This document shows, piece after piece, positions 9,021 to 16,287 of a stretch of DNA of 64,000 bases. The stretch is from Marinicauda algicola (GTDB taxonomy: Bacteria; Pseudomonadota; Alphaproteobacteria; Caulobacterales; Maricaulaceae): contig NZ_CP071057.1 in NCBI RefSeq assembly GCF_017161425.1, positions 1,550,001 to 1,614,000 of the forward strand. The letters are read 5' to 3'. Every line of letters begins with the position of its first letter. Positions within the stretch are counted from its first letter, which is position 1. The notes under the pieces are model-generated. The model was not told where the DNA came from and did no database searches. It saw nothing but the letters and a program-made list of their open reading frames with translations. Made by a program: the position numbers and the translations under genes.

Positions 9021-9412
9021 CAGGGACCGGACGCCTCACTCTCGTCAGCTATCTGGTTCGCGACTATGACGAGGCGATCGCATGGTTCACCGGGAAGCTC
9101 GGCTTCGTGCTTCTCGAGGATGAGGTCCGTTCGCCGACGAAGCGCTGGGTCCGCATCGGTCCGCCGGGCGGCGGCGCCCAGCTCCTGCTCGCCCGCGCCT
9201 CGGGTCCCGGGCAGGAGGTCCAGATCGGAAGAGCCGCCGGGGGCCGTGTTGCCTTCTTCCTGGAAACACAAGACTTTCACGGCGACCATGCGCGCATGAC
9301 GTCCGAAGGCGTGCGCTTCCTGGAAGCGCCGCGCCATGAGAGTTACGGCTGGGTCGCCGTCTTCGAGGACCTGTACGCCAATCGCTGGGATCTGCTTGAA
9401 GCGCGCGCATGA
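9017..9412 (+). CDS. VOC (glyoxalase-fold) family protein
   Basis: 131 residues starting from a GTG whose last two bases fall in the stop codon of xthA (GTGA overlap), indicating translational coupling. TLVSYLVRDYDEAIAWF followed by LGFVLLEDE is the standard first beta-alpha-beta unit of a VOC domain, and GWVAVFEDLYANRWDLLE is the usual closing strand with a likely metal-binding Glu. The family includes glyoxalases, dioxygenases and antibiotic-binding proteins. The actual substrate is not evident. Confidence 0.85.
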   Translation: MTGTGRLTLVSYLVRDYDEAIAWFTGKLGFVLLEDEVRSPTKRWVRIGPPGGGAQLLLARASGPGQEVQIGRAAGGRVAFFLETQDFHGDHARMTSEGVRFLEAPRHESYGWVAVFEDLYANRWDLLEARA

Positions 9413-9428
9413 TCCTCGCGGCTTCGTG

Positions 9429-10397
9429 TCAAGAGGGGCGCTCGTCCAGCTTCGCCGGTTCCAGTACGGTCGCGATGATCGCGTCGATCTCGGCGATTTC
9501 AGCGTGCAGGGTATCCACGCGGGCCCGGTCGGCCAGGGGCGAGAACATCGAGCCCGGCTCGAAGCGGTCGCCGGTCTCCGCCGCGATCAGGAGTTCGCCC
9601 TCGCCATCGCCCGCTCCCAGCGCCTCGTCGAACACGCAGCGGATCTTCTTGCCCTGGAGCGTCGCCTCCAGCTTCAGGAGGCGCTCCATGAAGCTAGGCG
9701 TGAGCAGGTAGCGGCTCATCACCTGGTCGGTGGCATAGACCTCGAAATACCTCTCGAAGTCCGGATCGACGAGGCCGACGCGCTCCAGGCCGCGGCCTGA
9801 GAAGGTCTTCTTCGTCCAGCCCTCGAGCGCGTTGAATATCCCCTTGTCGCGCGTCACCAGCGTCACCCCCTCGATGGTGCGGGGGAAGGCGATGCGGATC
9901 AGGACGCCGCGAAACACCGTGACGTAATAGGTCCGGTTCTTCGAGCGCCGCTTCTGCTTCAGGTGCGCCTCGTAGAGTTCGAAGCGCGCGCCGTGCGCGT
10001 GTCCGGCGAAATGGTCCTCGAAGCTGCGCCGGTCGCAAGCGGGAACGAGCCCGTGCTCGCGGAAGCTGTCGAAGCGCGCCGGCGAGGCCGGTTCCGGCGC
10101 GTAGCTCAGCCCGAAGGCGGCCGCCAGGCGGGTGTTGAGGCCGTGCTTGATCTCCCTGTGGAGCGCGCGCAGCGGCGCGGAACCCCACCCCATGGCGAGG
10201 AGGGCGCCGGCGATCGCGGCGATGGCCACGACCGCATCCGGCATGGCCAGAAGCGCCAGCCCCCCGCCGAGCGCGACCGCCGCGACGAGCGCGACGACCG
10301 CGCCGAGGACGAATCGGCGCACCGCCGCCTTGCGGCGCGCCTCGCGCTCCTCGAGCCAGGGCTCAAGCGCGTGATAGGCTTCATCGGGCGAGCGCAT
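9429..10397 (-). CDS. DUF3137 domain membrane protein
   Basis: 322 residues using the ATG at 10397, which has a GGGGGGAC ribosome site; an in-frame codon at 10430 has less support. Two adjacent membrane helices (VLGAVVALVAAVALGG and AVVAIAAIAGALLAMG) precede a soluble domain. In that domain the stretch HGARFELYEAHLKQKRRSKNRTYYVTVFRGVLIRIAFP matches the DUF3137 pattern in which a beta-rich core follows two helices. Function unknown. It is last in the minus-strand series pcm-tolC-popZ but is separated from popZ by a hairpin. Confidence 0.75.
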   Translation of the reverse strand: MRSPDEAYHALEPWLEEREARRKAAVRRFVLGAVVALVAAVALGGGLALLAMPDAVVAIAAIAGALLAMGWGSAPLRALHREIKHGLNTRLAAAFGLSYAPEPASPARFDSFREHGLVPACDRRSFEDHFAGHAHGARFELYEAHLKQKRRSKNRTYYVTVFRGVLIRIAFPRTIEGVTLVTRDKGIFNALEGWTKKTFSGRGLERVGLVDPDFERYFEVYATDQVMSRYLLTPSFMERLLKLEATLQGKKIRCVFDEALGAGDGEGELLIAAETGDRFEPGSMFSPLADRARVDTLHAEIAEIDAIIATVLEPAKLDERPS

Positions 10398-10417
10398 TGC
10401 CGTCCCCCCGGACGCAA

Positions 10418-10448
10418 GAACGGGCGCCACGATAGCGGGCGCCCGTTC
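10418..10448 (-). terminator. Hairpin after popZ
   Basis: An 11-bp GC-rich stem (arms 10418-10428 and 10438-10448, perfect complement) with a nine-base loop lies 25 bases beyond the popZ stop. Only a short T-poor tail (TTGC) follows on the minus strand, so termination may be partial. Confidence 0.5.
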
Positions 10449-10473
10449 GGGTAAGCAAATCGGCCTGGACGGT

Positions 10474-11097
10474 CTAGCGGCGGCGGCGGGCGACGCGCTC
10501 GATCTCGGCCTCGACCTTCTCCTCGACGATCGCGGGCAGGTTCTCGTCGAGCCACTGCTTGAGCATCGGACGCAGAAGCTCGCGCACGATGCCTTCCAGC
10601 GTCAGGCCCTGGTCGGAGGAGACCTTCAGCGCGCCGGACAGCGCGGCGAACGCGCTGGAGGCGGCGGAGGCCTGGACCTCTCCGAGCAGTTCCTCTTCCT
10701 CGGCCGGGGCGGACGCGGCGGGCTTCGCCTGCGGGCGCGGGGCGGGTTCGGGCTCGGGCTCGGGCTCTTCCTCGGGCTCGGCCTGCATTTCCTCCTCCTC
10801 GCGGTCGACGATCATGAGGTCGTCGGCGATGGAGATCGGATCGGTGCCGGCCGTCTCGTCCTCGACCCGGTCGGTGAGTTCGAGCACGTCGTCCTCTGCG
10901 GGCTCCGATTCGTCCTCGGCGAACTCGGGCTCGGCGTCGAACTCGACCTCGTCTTCGGACTCGGGTTCGGGCTCCTCGACGGGCTCCGGCGCGGCCTCGG
11001 CCTCTGCGGGCTTCGCCTCGTCTTCATCTTCGTTGATGATCCTGCGGATGGAGGCGAGAATCTCCTCCATCGTCGGTTCTTGTTCGGCGTTGGCCAT
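10474..11097 (-). CDS. popZ: Cell-pole organising protein PopZ
   Basis: 207 residues from the ATG at 11097. The N-terminus EQEPTMEEILASIRRIINED is the PopZ short helix that binds client proteins. A long Pro/Glu/Asp-rich disordered region follows (about residues 25-130). The C-terminus has the oligomerisation helices AFAALSGAL, TLEGIVRELLRPMLKQWLDE and NLPAIVEEKVEAEIERVARR. In Caulobacter PopZ forms a polar matrix that anchors the ParB-origin complex and recruits cell-cycle kinases. The order TolC-type gene then popZ resembles the Caulobacter rsaFb-popZ arrangement as I recall it. Confidence 0.93.
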   Translation of the reverse strand: MANAEQEPTMEEILASIRRIINEDEDEAKPAEAEAAPEPVEEPEPESEDEVEFDAEPEFAEDESEPAEDDVLELTDRVEDETAGTDPISIADDLMIVDREEEEMQAEPEEEPEPEPEPAPRPQAKPAASAPAEEEELLGEVQASAASSAFAALSGALKVSSDQGLTLEGIVRELLRPMLKQWLDENLPAIVEEKVEAEIERVARRRR

Positions 11098-11203
11098 GGA
11101 AGTCGCGTCCTTCGTCCGTCGCTCAAGAGGGGGTACCGGCACCCTCGAAACTATGCGCGCAGCAAGGGGTGTGTCCAGCACGCCATACCCATCGCAGGGA
11201 AGG

Positions 11204-12556
11204 CTAGTTCCAGGGCGTTAAATCCAGGTTAGGAACCCGGCCCCGCTCGGGAGTGCCGGGTGCATAGGGTTCGACCGGCAGGCCAAGCCGTTCGACGTCC
11301 AAAACCCCCATGGCCTGCAACAGGTTATAGCTCGCCACGAAGAGGTCGCGCTCGGCCCGCACGAGTTCCAGACGCGAGTTCAGGAGTTCCTGCTCGGCGT
11401 TGAGCACGTCGAGCGTCGTGCGAAGCCCGACGAAGGCCTCCTGCTCCACGCCCTCGAAGGCGATCTCGTTGGCGCGCACCGCCTCGCGGCTTGATTCGAT
11501 CACGGCACGGGCGGCGAGCAGGTTGTTCCAGGTTGTGGTGATGCCTTCCACGACCTGGCGGCGGGCTTCGACGACCCGCAGGCGGGCCTGGTCCTCGGCC
11601 GCGAGGGCCTCGCGCACGCGGCTCGCGTTCAGACCGCCGGTGAAGAGCGGCACCGAGACCTGGGCGCGCACCGTCGCGGTACCATCGACATCGCCGCTGA
11701 AATCCGAGCGCCGGCTGTCGGAGGCCGTGGCCGACAGCGAGACCTCGGGCAGGCGGCTGCCGCGTGCGACCTGGACCTGCTCGGCGGCGGCGATCTCGGC
11801 ATATTGCGCGGCGAGCAGCTGGGGGTTGGCCGCGAGGGCGATCTCGGCCGCATCGGCGAGGGTCTGGGGCAATTCGGGCAGGCCGCCGGGCGCGACCAGC
11901 GTCTGCGGCGCGATGCCCACCACGCGCTCGTAATTGGCGCGCGAGGCGGCCAGCTGGGCCTGGGCGGCGGAGAGCTGGGCCTGGGCACCCGACAGGCGCG
12001 CCTCGGCCTGGGCCACGTCGGTGCGGGTGATCTCGCCGACCTCGAAGCGGTCGCGCGCCGCGTCGAGCTGGCGGGCGAGCACCTCGACATTGTTGCGCCG
12101 GATCGCGACGATCTCCTGGTCGCGGATCACCGTGGTGTGCGCGGTCACCGCATCGACGAGTATGTCCTGCTCTGTGGCGCGCAACTGCATGCGCCCGGCC
12201 TCGATGCGGGCGAGCGCGGCGTCGACGGCCCCCGACGTGCGCCCGCCGCGATAAAGCGCCTGGCTGGCATTGACCTGGTAGCCGGCCGTGCCGTCCTGGT
12301 TCTGGAAGAACGGATTGGTCCCGCCGCCCCAGCGCTCGGTCTCCGACACCGAGGCCGACGCCGACAGGCTCGGCAGCGCCGCGGAGCGGGCCTGGTAATA
12401 CCCTTCGTCGGTCTGGCGCAGCTGGGCGCGCTCTGCCGCCAGGACGGGGTTGGACTGATAGGCGGCCGCGAGGCTTTCCTCCAGCGTCTGGGCCGCGGCC
12501 GGGGCGGAAACGGTCAGCGAGATCATCGCCGCCGCGCACAGGAGAACCCTCTTCAT
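11204..12556 (-). CDS. TolC family outer-membrane efflux/secretion protein
   Basis: 450 residues. A Sec signal peptide (MKRVLLCAAAMISLTVSAP, cleavage after PAAAQ) is followed by two repeats of the long-helix TolC fold, rich in Ala/Glu/Gln. These include AYQSNPVLAAERAQLR, VDAVTAHTTVIRDQEIV, RFEVGEITRTDVAQAEARL and GLRTTLDVLNAEQELL, the last being diagnostic of the second repeat. I prefer the ATG at 12556 because the GAGG lies about seven bases before it; the ATG at 12562 is too close. It would form the outer-membrane tunnel of a type I secretion or RND pump whose inner-membrane parts are not in this window. Confidence 0.93.
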   Translation of the reverse strand: MKRVLLCAAAMISLTVSAPAAAQTLEESLAAAYQSNPVLAAERAQLRQTDEGYYQARSAALPSLSASASVSETERWGGGTNPFFQNQDGTAGYQVNASQALYRGGRTSGAVDAALARIEAGRMQLRATEQDILVDAVTAHTTVIRDQEIVAIRRNNVEVLARQLDAARDRFEVGEITRTDVAQAEARLSGAQAQLSAAQAQLAASRANYERVVGIAPQTLVAPGGLPELPQTLADAAEIALAANPQLLAAQYAEIAAAEQVQVARGSRLPEVSLSATASDSRRSDFSGDVDGTATVRAQVSVPLFTGGLNASRVREALAAEDQARLRVVEARRQVVEGITTTWNNLLAARAVIESSREAVRANEIAFEGVEQEAFVGLRTTLDVLNAEQELLNSRLELVRAERDLFVASYNLLQAMGVLDVERLGLPVEPYAPGTPERGRVPNLDLTPWN

Positions 12557-12645
12557 CAGCATCCCTCGTCGTTCGCGCTCCGCTCTCCTATAGCCCGCCG
12601 CGTTCAGAAAGTGAACAGCGTTTACTCGCCGAAGGCCAGCCGGGT

Positions 12646-13302
12646 TCAGAAGACGAAGTCGCGCTCCTTCTCGAAGCCCGGGACGAGCGTCGGCGTTCCG
12701 TCGAACACCACGCGCTCCCCGATCGCGCTGCCCTGGCCCTTGGTGAACACCGTGGCACGGCCCACCGGTCCGTTGCGCACGAAGGTAACGAGCCGGCCGC
12801 CTTCGGCGAGCTGGTCGAACAGCGCCTGCGGCACCTCGTCGACCGCGCCGGCGATCACGATCACGTCGAACGGACCCTGGTCGGGCACGCCGGCGCGCGG
12901 ATCGCCTTCCAGCACCACGGCATTGTCGGCGCGGACCTCGTTCAGGCGCTCGCTCGCACGCGCCACCATCTCCGCGTCGGCATCGATGCCGACCACCGTC
13001 TCGGCGAGACGGGCCAGCAGGGCGGTCGTGTACCCCCGGCCGCAGGCGATATCGAGCACCAGGTCGGTGGACTTGATGTCGGCGGCCTGGACGAGCTTGG
13101 CGAGATCGCGCGGGCACAGCAGGAAGCGGCCCTCGCCGATCTCGACCTCGGCATCGCCATAGGCCTTGGCCTGCTTGGAGCGCGGGACGAACTTCTCGCG
13201 CGGAAGCTCGGCCATCGCGTCCTGGATGCGGTAGTCCGTGACGTCGTTGATGCGGACCTGGCTGTTGACCATGGCACGGCGGGCTTGGGCGAAATCGGTC
13301 AT
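12646..13302 (-). CDS. pcm: Protein-L-isoaspartate O-methyltransferase
   Basis: 218 residues. ARRAMVNSQVRINDVTD, ELPREKFVP and GEGRFLLCPRDLAKLVQ match the alphaproteobacterial Pcm N-terminus. VLDIACGRGYTTALLARL is the SAM-binding glycine loop and VVGIDADAEMV the acidic ribose-binding strand. The enzyme methylates damaged isoaspartyl residues to start their repair. Compared with the E. coli protein the substrate loop reads LLCPRDL rather than the usual ISQPY motif, a known feature of this subgroup. Upstream, divergent, is tRNA-Cys. Confidence 0.9.
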   Translation of the reverse strand: MTDFAQARRAMVNSQVRINDVTDYRIQDAMAELPREKFVPRSKQAKAYGDAEVEIGEGRFLLCPRDLAKLVQAADIKSTDLVLDIACGRGYTTALLARLAETVVGIDADAEMVARASERLNEVRADNAVVLEGDPRAGVPDQGPFDVIVIAGAVDEVPQALFDQLAEGGRLVTFVRNGPVGRATVFTKGQGSAIGERVVFDGTPTLVPGFEKERDFVF

Positions 13303-13413
13303 GGGATTCTTTTTCCGAACTCCGGGGGCAAGTCGCAGCGGCTTATATCGTCTGAAACGTCAGGCTGACAACGCAGCCGTCGAAAGGAACGCAGCGTCAC
13401 TGAGCCGCGCGCG

Positions 13414-13442
13414 TTGCAGGGGGAGAAGGCCTTGGCTATATC
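13414..13442 (+). promoter_or_regulatory. Probable promoter of tRNA-Cys
   Basis: TTGCAG, a 17-base spacer, then TATATC. The -10 part reads GCTATATC and fits the Caulobacter housekeeping consensus GCTANAWC. The predicted start falls about ten bases before the tRNA. Confidence 0.65.
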
Positions 13443-13458
13443 TTCCCCTCCTGCGTGA

Positions 13459-13532
13459 GGCGCCATGGCGGAGTGGTGACGCAGCGGACTGCAAATCCGT
13501 GTACCCCGGTTCGATTCCGGGTGGCGCCTCCA
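13459..13532 (+). tRNA. tRNA-Cys (anticodon GCA)
   Basis: A 74-base cloverleaf. The acceptor arms GGCGCCA and TGGCGCC pair perfectly. The anticodon loop is CTGCAAA, giving GCA, closed by a five-base stem. The T-loop region GGTTCGATTCC is intact, the discriminator base is T as expected for cysteine tRNA, and CCA is encoded. Confidence 0.97.
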
Positions 13533-13670
13533 AATCTCCTTTCTCTTCCTGGTCCTTTGTGCCGCGCTGGCGCAGCCATTCCGGTGATCGGGCCGCTAAA
13601 CTAATTTTCATTTGATTACCTAGCGCGCTCTCGGCCAAATGCCACCCTTTCCGCAGGGTGGGACGGTACC

Positions 13671-15428
13671 ATGAAAAATCTCGCAAGTGCCGTGCTGGCC
13701 GGCGCGCTCGCCTGCACGCCCCTGGCCAATGCCGACGACAGCTCGCCTTCCCAGGGAGTGCTCACGGCCGACAGCGAGGTCTGGATCGCCACGGTCCGGC
13801 AGACCGTGGACACCATCCGCAGCCGGCATCCCGATCCCTTTTCGAAGGTCGGGGAGCTCACTTTCATGCGCGCCGCCGATCGCCTTCTTCACGACATTCC
13901 CCGGCTTTCGCCCGAAGAGCGCGCAGTGCGTCTCATGCAGCTCGTCGCGATGCTCGCGGACGGGCATACCCGTCTCGAGCTGATCGATCCGGCCTACGCG
14001 CGATGGTATCCGATCCGCATCCGCGAATACGCCGACGGGTATTTCATCACCTCTGCGCACGAAAGCGTCGCCGAGCTCGCGGGAGCGGAGGTCCTCGAGA
14101 TTGGCGACCGCCCTGCGGGCGAGGTGATCGACCTCGCCCGCTCGCTCATGGGCGCGGACAACGCGATGGACGAAACCGAGCGCATGTACGCGGTGCACAA
14201 TGCCTTTCTGATGGAAGGCCTTGGCGTAGCCGTGCCGGGTGAAGCCCTGAGGTTCCGGCTCCGGCTGCGCGGAGGGCGGGTGGTCGATCGCGCGCTCGAG
14301 CCGCATGCGGGCGAGGCGCGATACGGCGAAGGCGCGCCGGTCTTCGACTGGCACTATTATGCCGAGGTTTACGGCCTGCCGATCGGGTCGCACGAGGACT
14401 GGGTCGCGGCTTTCGGGACCACCCCGTCAGAAGCGTTCTTAACGGCGGACGAAACCCGTCCGCCATTCTGGGGTCATCGGGCTCGCTACTATCGTCGCTA
14501 CATACCCGAACACGACACGCTCTACTTGCAACTCAACCAGACCGACGACACCACTTTCGTGGCGTATATCCGCGAGGCACTCGAGATCGCGGATCGGGAG
14601 CGACCGGCCCATTTCGTCATCGACATGCGAAACAATTTCGGCGGCGATGGAAGCATCGCCGGAGAAATGATCCGCGAGTTCATCCGCCGCGGCCCCGAAA
14701 CGCCCTGGGAAAACCTGTACGTCGTTACCGGGCCCAAGACGTTCAGCGCCGCGATGGCGATCCTCGCTCAGTTCGCCGAGCACACGGACGCGAGCTTCAT
14801 TGGCGAACCCGCCGGCGCCGCCTGGAATTCCTACGGAGACGCCGAGGCTCATCCCCTGCCCGGGATCGGAGCCTCGCTCAGCGTTTCCGAGGTGCGCCAC
14901 CAGCTGTCACGGTCGAACGACCGCAGCGCCTTCACGCCGGTCGACGTTCCGGCAGTCTGGCGGTTCTCCGATTACCTCGCAGGGCGTGACCCGGCGCTCG
15001 ACCCGATCCTGGAAGGCCGGGACATGCGGTCCATCGCGAACATTGCTCTCGAGGAAGGCGGCGAGGCCGCGCGGCGGGCCTATCTTGCCCGCCTGGATGA
15101 GGCGCGCTCGCTAGACTGGTGGGCCCCGCCGGAGGAGATCGTGTTGAGGCGCGTGTGCGACCGCCTGCTCCGCCAGGAGCGGTTCGCCGATGCGGTCGAG
15201 ACATGCCGCCTGAACTCCGAGATTCACCCGTACATCTGGAACACCTGGTACAATCTCGGTCTCACGCTGCGGGCCTCCGGCATGGAGCAGGAGGGCCTGA
15301 GCGCGCTTCGCTGCGTCGTCGAGCTCGCGCCCACCAACTGGAATGTGCCTGCAATATTGAACCTGTACGATCGCGTCGGGGTGCACAGAGCCGATCTCGA
15401 GCTGCCTGCGGGGTGCCCGGCGCGATAA
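13671..15428 (+). CDS. Secreted S41-like serine protease with C-terminal TPR-like region
   Basis: 585 residues. A signal peptide (MKNLASAVLAGALACTPLANA) is followed by a helical region and LADGHTRLEL, typical of tricorn/CtpA-like proteases. The protease core has VIDMRNNFGGDG (from residue 316), the S41 fold marker, and a candidate nucleophile Ser359 in GPKTFSAAM. The last 120 residues (DRLLRQERFADAVETC, WNTWYNLGLTLRASG, EQEGLSALRCVVELAPTNW) look like two to three TPR units. No PDZ domain is obvious. It is probably periplasmic; substrate unknown. It stands alone between tRNA-Cys and a convergent gene. Confidence 0.7.
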   Translation: MKNLASAVLAGALACTPLANADDSSPSQGVLTADSEVWIATVRQTVDTIRSRHPDPFSKVGELTFMRAADRLLHDIPRLSPEERAVRLMQLVAMLADGHTRLELIDPAYARWYPIRIREYADGYFITSAHESVAELAGAEVLEIGDRPAGEVIDLARSLMGADNAMDETERMYAVHNAFLMEGLGVAVPGEALRFRLRLRGGRVVDRALEPHAGEARYGEGAPVFDWHYYAEVYGLPIGSHEDWVAAFGTTPSEAFLTADETRPPFWGHRARYYRRYIPEHDTLYLQLNQTDDTTFVAYIREALEIADRERPAHFVIDMRNNFGGDGSIAGEMIREFIRRGPETPWENLYVVTGPKTFSAAMAILAQFAEHTDASFIGEPAGAAWNSYGDAEAHPLPGIGASLSVSEVRHQLSRSNDRSAFTPVDVPAVWRFSDYLAGRDPALDPILEGRDMRSIANIALEEGGEAARRAYLARLDEARSLDWWAPPEEIVLRRVCDRLLRQERFADAVETCRLNSEIHPYIWNTWYNLGLTLRASGMEQEGLSALRCVVELAPTNWNVPAILNLYDRVGVHRADLELPAGCPAR

Positions 15429-15440
15429 CGGGCGCGGCGC

Positions 15441-15797
15441 TCAGGTCGCCCGCGCGTGGGGATGATCCTCCACGCCGGCCCTGACCAGCTCGTCCTTCAG
15501 CCGCCCGGTGAGGAACAGGAAGAACATGCGGTAATCGCTGATCAGCGACCACCAGGGGTGGGTGAAGGTCGCCGGCCTGTTGCGCTCCACGAAGGCGTGA
15601 GCGACCCAGGCGAAGAAATACCCCGCGACCGGCACCAGGAGGAGCCCCCACCAGGTCTGGGTCAGCAGCGCCCAGACCAGCACGACCGGGGCCGCCGTCG
15701 ATCCGACGAAATGCCAGGTTCGCGTCGCCGGCACGGCGTGTTCGCGCAGGTAGAAGGGCCAGAATTCGGAATAGGTCTGGCAGCGATTCGAGGCCAT
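15441..15797 (-). CDS. DUF962 (Mpo1-like) membrane protein
   Basis: 118 residues from the ATG at 15797, which follows GGGAGGAG; longer in-frame starts upstream lack such a site. SEFWPFYLREHAVPATRTWHFVG opens the protein, then two hydrophobic segments and FAWVAHAFVERNRPATFTHPWWSL. The histidines in REH, WHF, AHAFVE and THP are the conserved set of the DUF962/YGL010w family, whose yeast member Mpo1 is an iron-dependent dioxygenase of 2-hydroxy fatty acids. Whether the bacterial proteins share that activity is unproven. Confidence 0.85.
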   Translation of the reverse strand: MASNRCQTYSEFWPFYLREHAVPATRTWHFVGSTAAPVVLVWALLTQTWWGLLLVPVAGYFFAWVAHAFVERNRPATFTHPWWSLISDYRMFFLFLTGRLKDELVRAGVEDHPHARAT

Positions 15798-15969
15798 GGT
15801 CTCCTCCCGGCTGGAGCGGTTTTTTCGCGTCGTCATGGTGAATCCTAACACGTTTCCACCGGGTCCGCGAAAGCGCCTGTGGCTTAAGCATGCGGGAAGA
15901 CTCCTCACCGGTTTCTGCCCGCGCCGCGTTAAGATTAGGACGTTGTTAACCGATGATTCGTTAAACAGA

Positions 15970-16043
15970 TACTCGTCTTCCCCGGAAGACACCCCACCAT
16001 CCACCCATGCCTTTTCGGGAGCCGTTCGCGGCTCCCGTTTTTT
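15970..16043 (+). ncRNA. Candidate small RNA with two hairpins
   Basis: A first perfect hairpin GTCTTCC-CC-GGAAGAC (15975-15990) is followed by an unpaired C-rich stretch (ACCCCACCATCCACCC) and then a strong intrinsic terminator. No plus-strand gene ends nearby that would need this terminator: the last plus-strand gene stops at 15428 and a minus-strand gene lies between. A -35-like TTGTTA at 15943 with GATACT at 15968 could be its promoter. The layout of hairpin, C-rich single strand and terminator is typical of trans-acting small RNAs; the start point is a guess. Confidence 0.4.
16016..16043 (+). terminator. Intrinsic terminator
   Basis: A nine-base-pair stem CGGGAGCCG/CGGCTCCCG with a TTCG tetraloop is followed directly by six T residues. 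This is the strongest intrinsic terminator in the window. Confidence 0.85.
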
Positions 16044-16114
16044 ATGGGCGCACACTTGCACTGCCATTCGCGCCCGGCGGGGGTGAAGAGCCGTCTTGCC
16101 CCGCCGGACCGGCA

Positions 16115-16143
16115 TTGCTAAAGACCGCCTCCTCCACTAGATG
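16115..16143 (+). promoter_or_regulatory. Probable promoter of tRNA-Asn
   Basis: TTGCTA, a 17-base spacer, then TAGATG, ending 11 bases before the tRNA. The extended -10 (ACTAGATG) partly fits the Caulobacter-type consensus. Confidence 0.55.
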
Positions 16144-16154
16144 AGAGTGGTCAT

Positions 16155-16230
16155 TCCCCGGTAGCTCAGTTGGTAGAGCAGGTGACTGTTAATCACCGGG
16201 TCGGCGGTTCGAGCCCGTCCCGGGGAGCCA
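16155..16230 (+). tRNA. tRNA-Asn (anticodon GTT)
   Basis: A 76-base cloverleaf. The acceptor arms TCCCCGG and CCGGGGA pair, the D-arm reads GCTCAGTTGGTAGAGC, and the anticodon loop ACTGTTAAT gives GTT. The T-arm is GGCGGTTCGAGCCCGTC, the discriminator is G, and CCA is encoded. Confidence 0.97.
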
Positions 16231-16287
16231 CTTTCTCTCGCAATATTTCCCTTCGAAGCGCGACGCAAATCCGGCTAGCCTCGCCTC

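Larger units (their letters stand above)
15798..16154. other. Gene-free interval of about 350 bases
   Basis: No convincing protein gene is present. The interval holds the upstream region of the DUF962 gene, four TTAA tetranucleotides (15884, 15929, 15946, 15961), two hairpins interpreted below as a small RNA, and the tRNA-Asn promoter. Confidence 0.7.

Noticed and set aside
12557-13117. An N-terminal extension of the TolC frame across pcm
   Set aside because: The extension is Arg-rich and overlaps pcm in another frame, and the signal peptide begins only at 12556.
13360-13686. A minus-strand frame covering tRNA-Cys
   Set aside because: It lies antisense to a certain tRNA and contains no recognisable domain.
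15884-15964. Possible CtrA boxes (TTAA repeats)
   Set aside because: Spacings between successive TTAA are 13 and 11 bases near 15929-15964, not the seven of the CtrA consensus.
15798-16115. An extension of the DUF962 frame upstream of 15797
   Set aside because: The family homology and the GGGAGGAG site both support the short form; the upstream part overlaps the hairpin region.
13459-16230. tRNA genes as integration sites of a mobile island
   Set aside because: No integrase, no direct repeat of the tRNA 3' end was seen, and neighbouring genes look native in composition.
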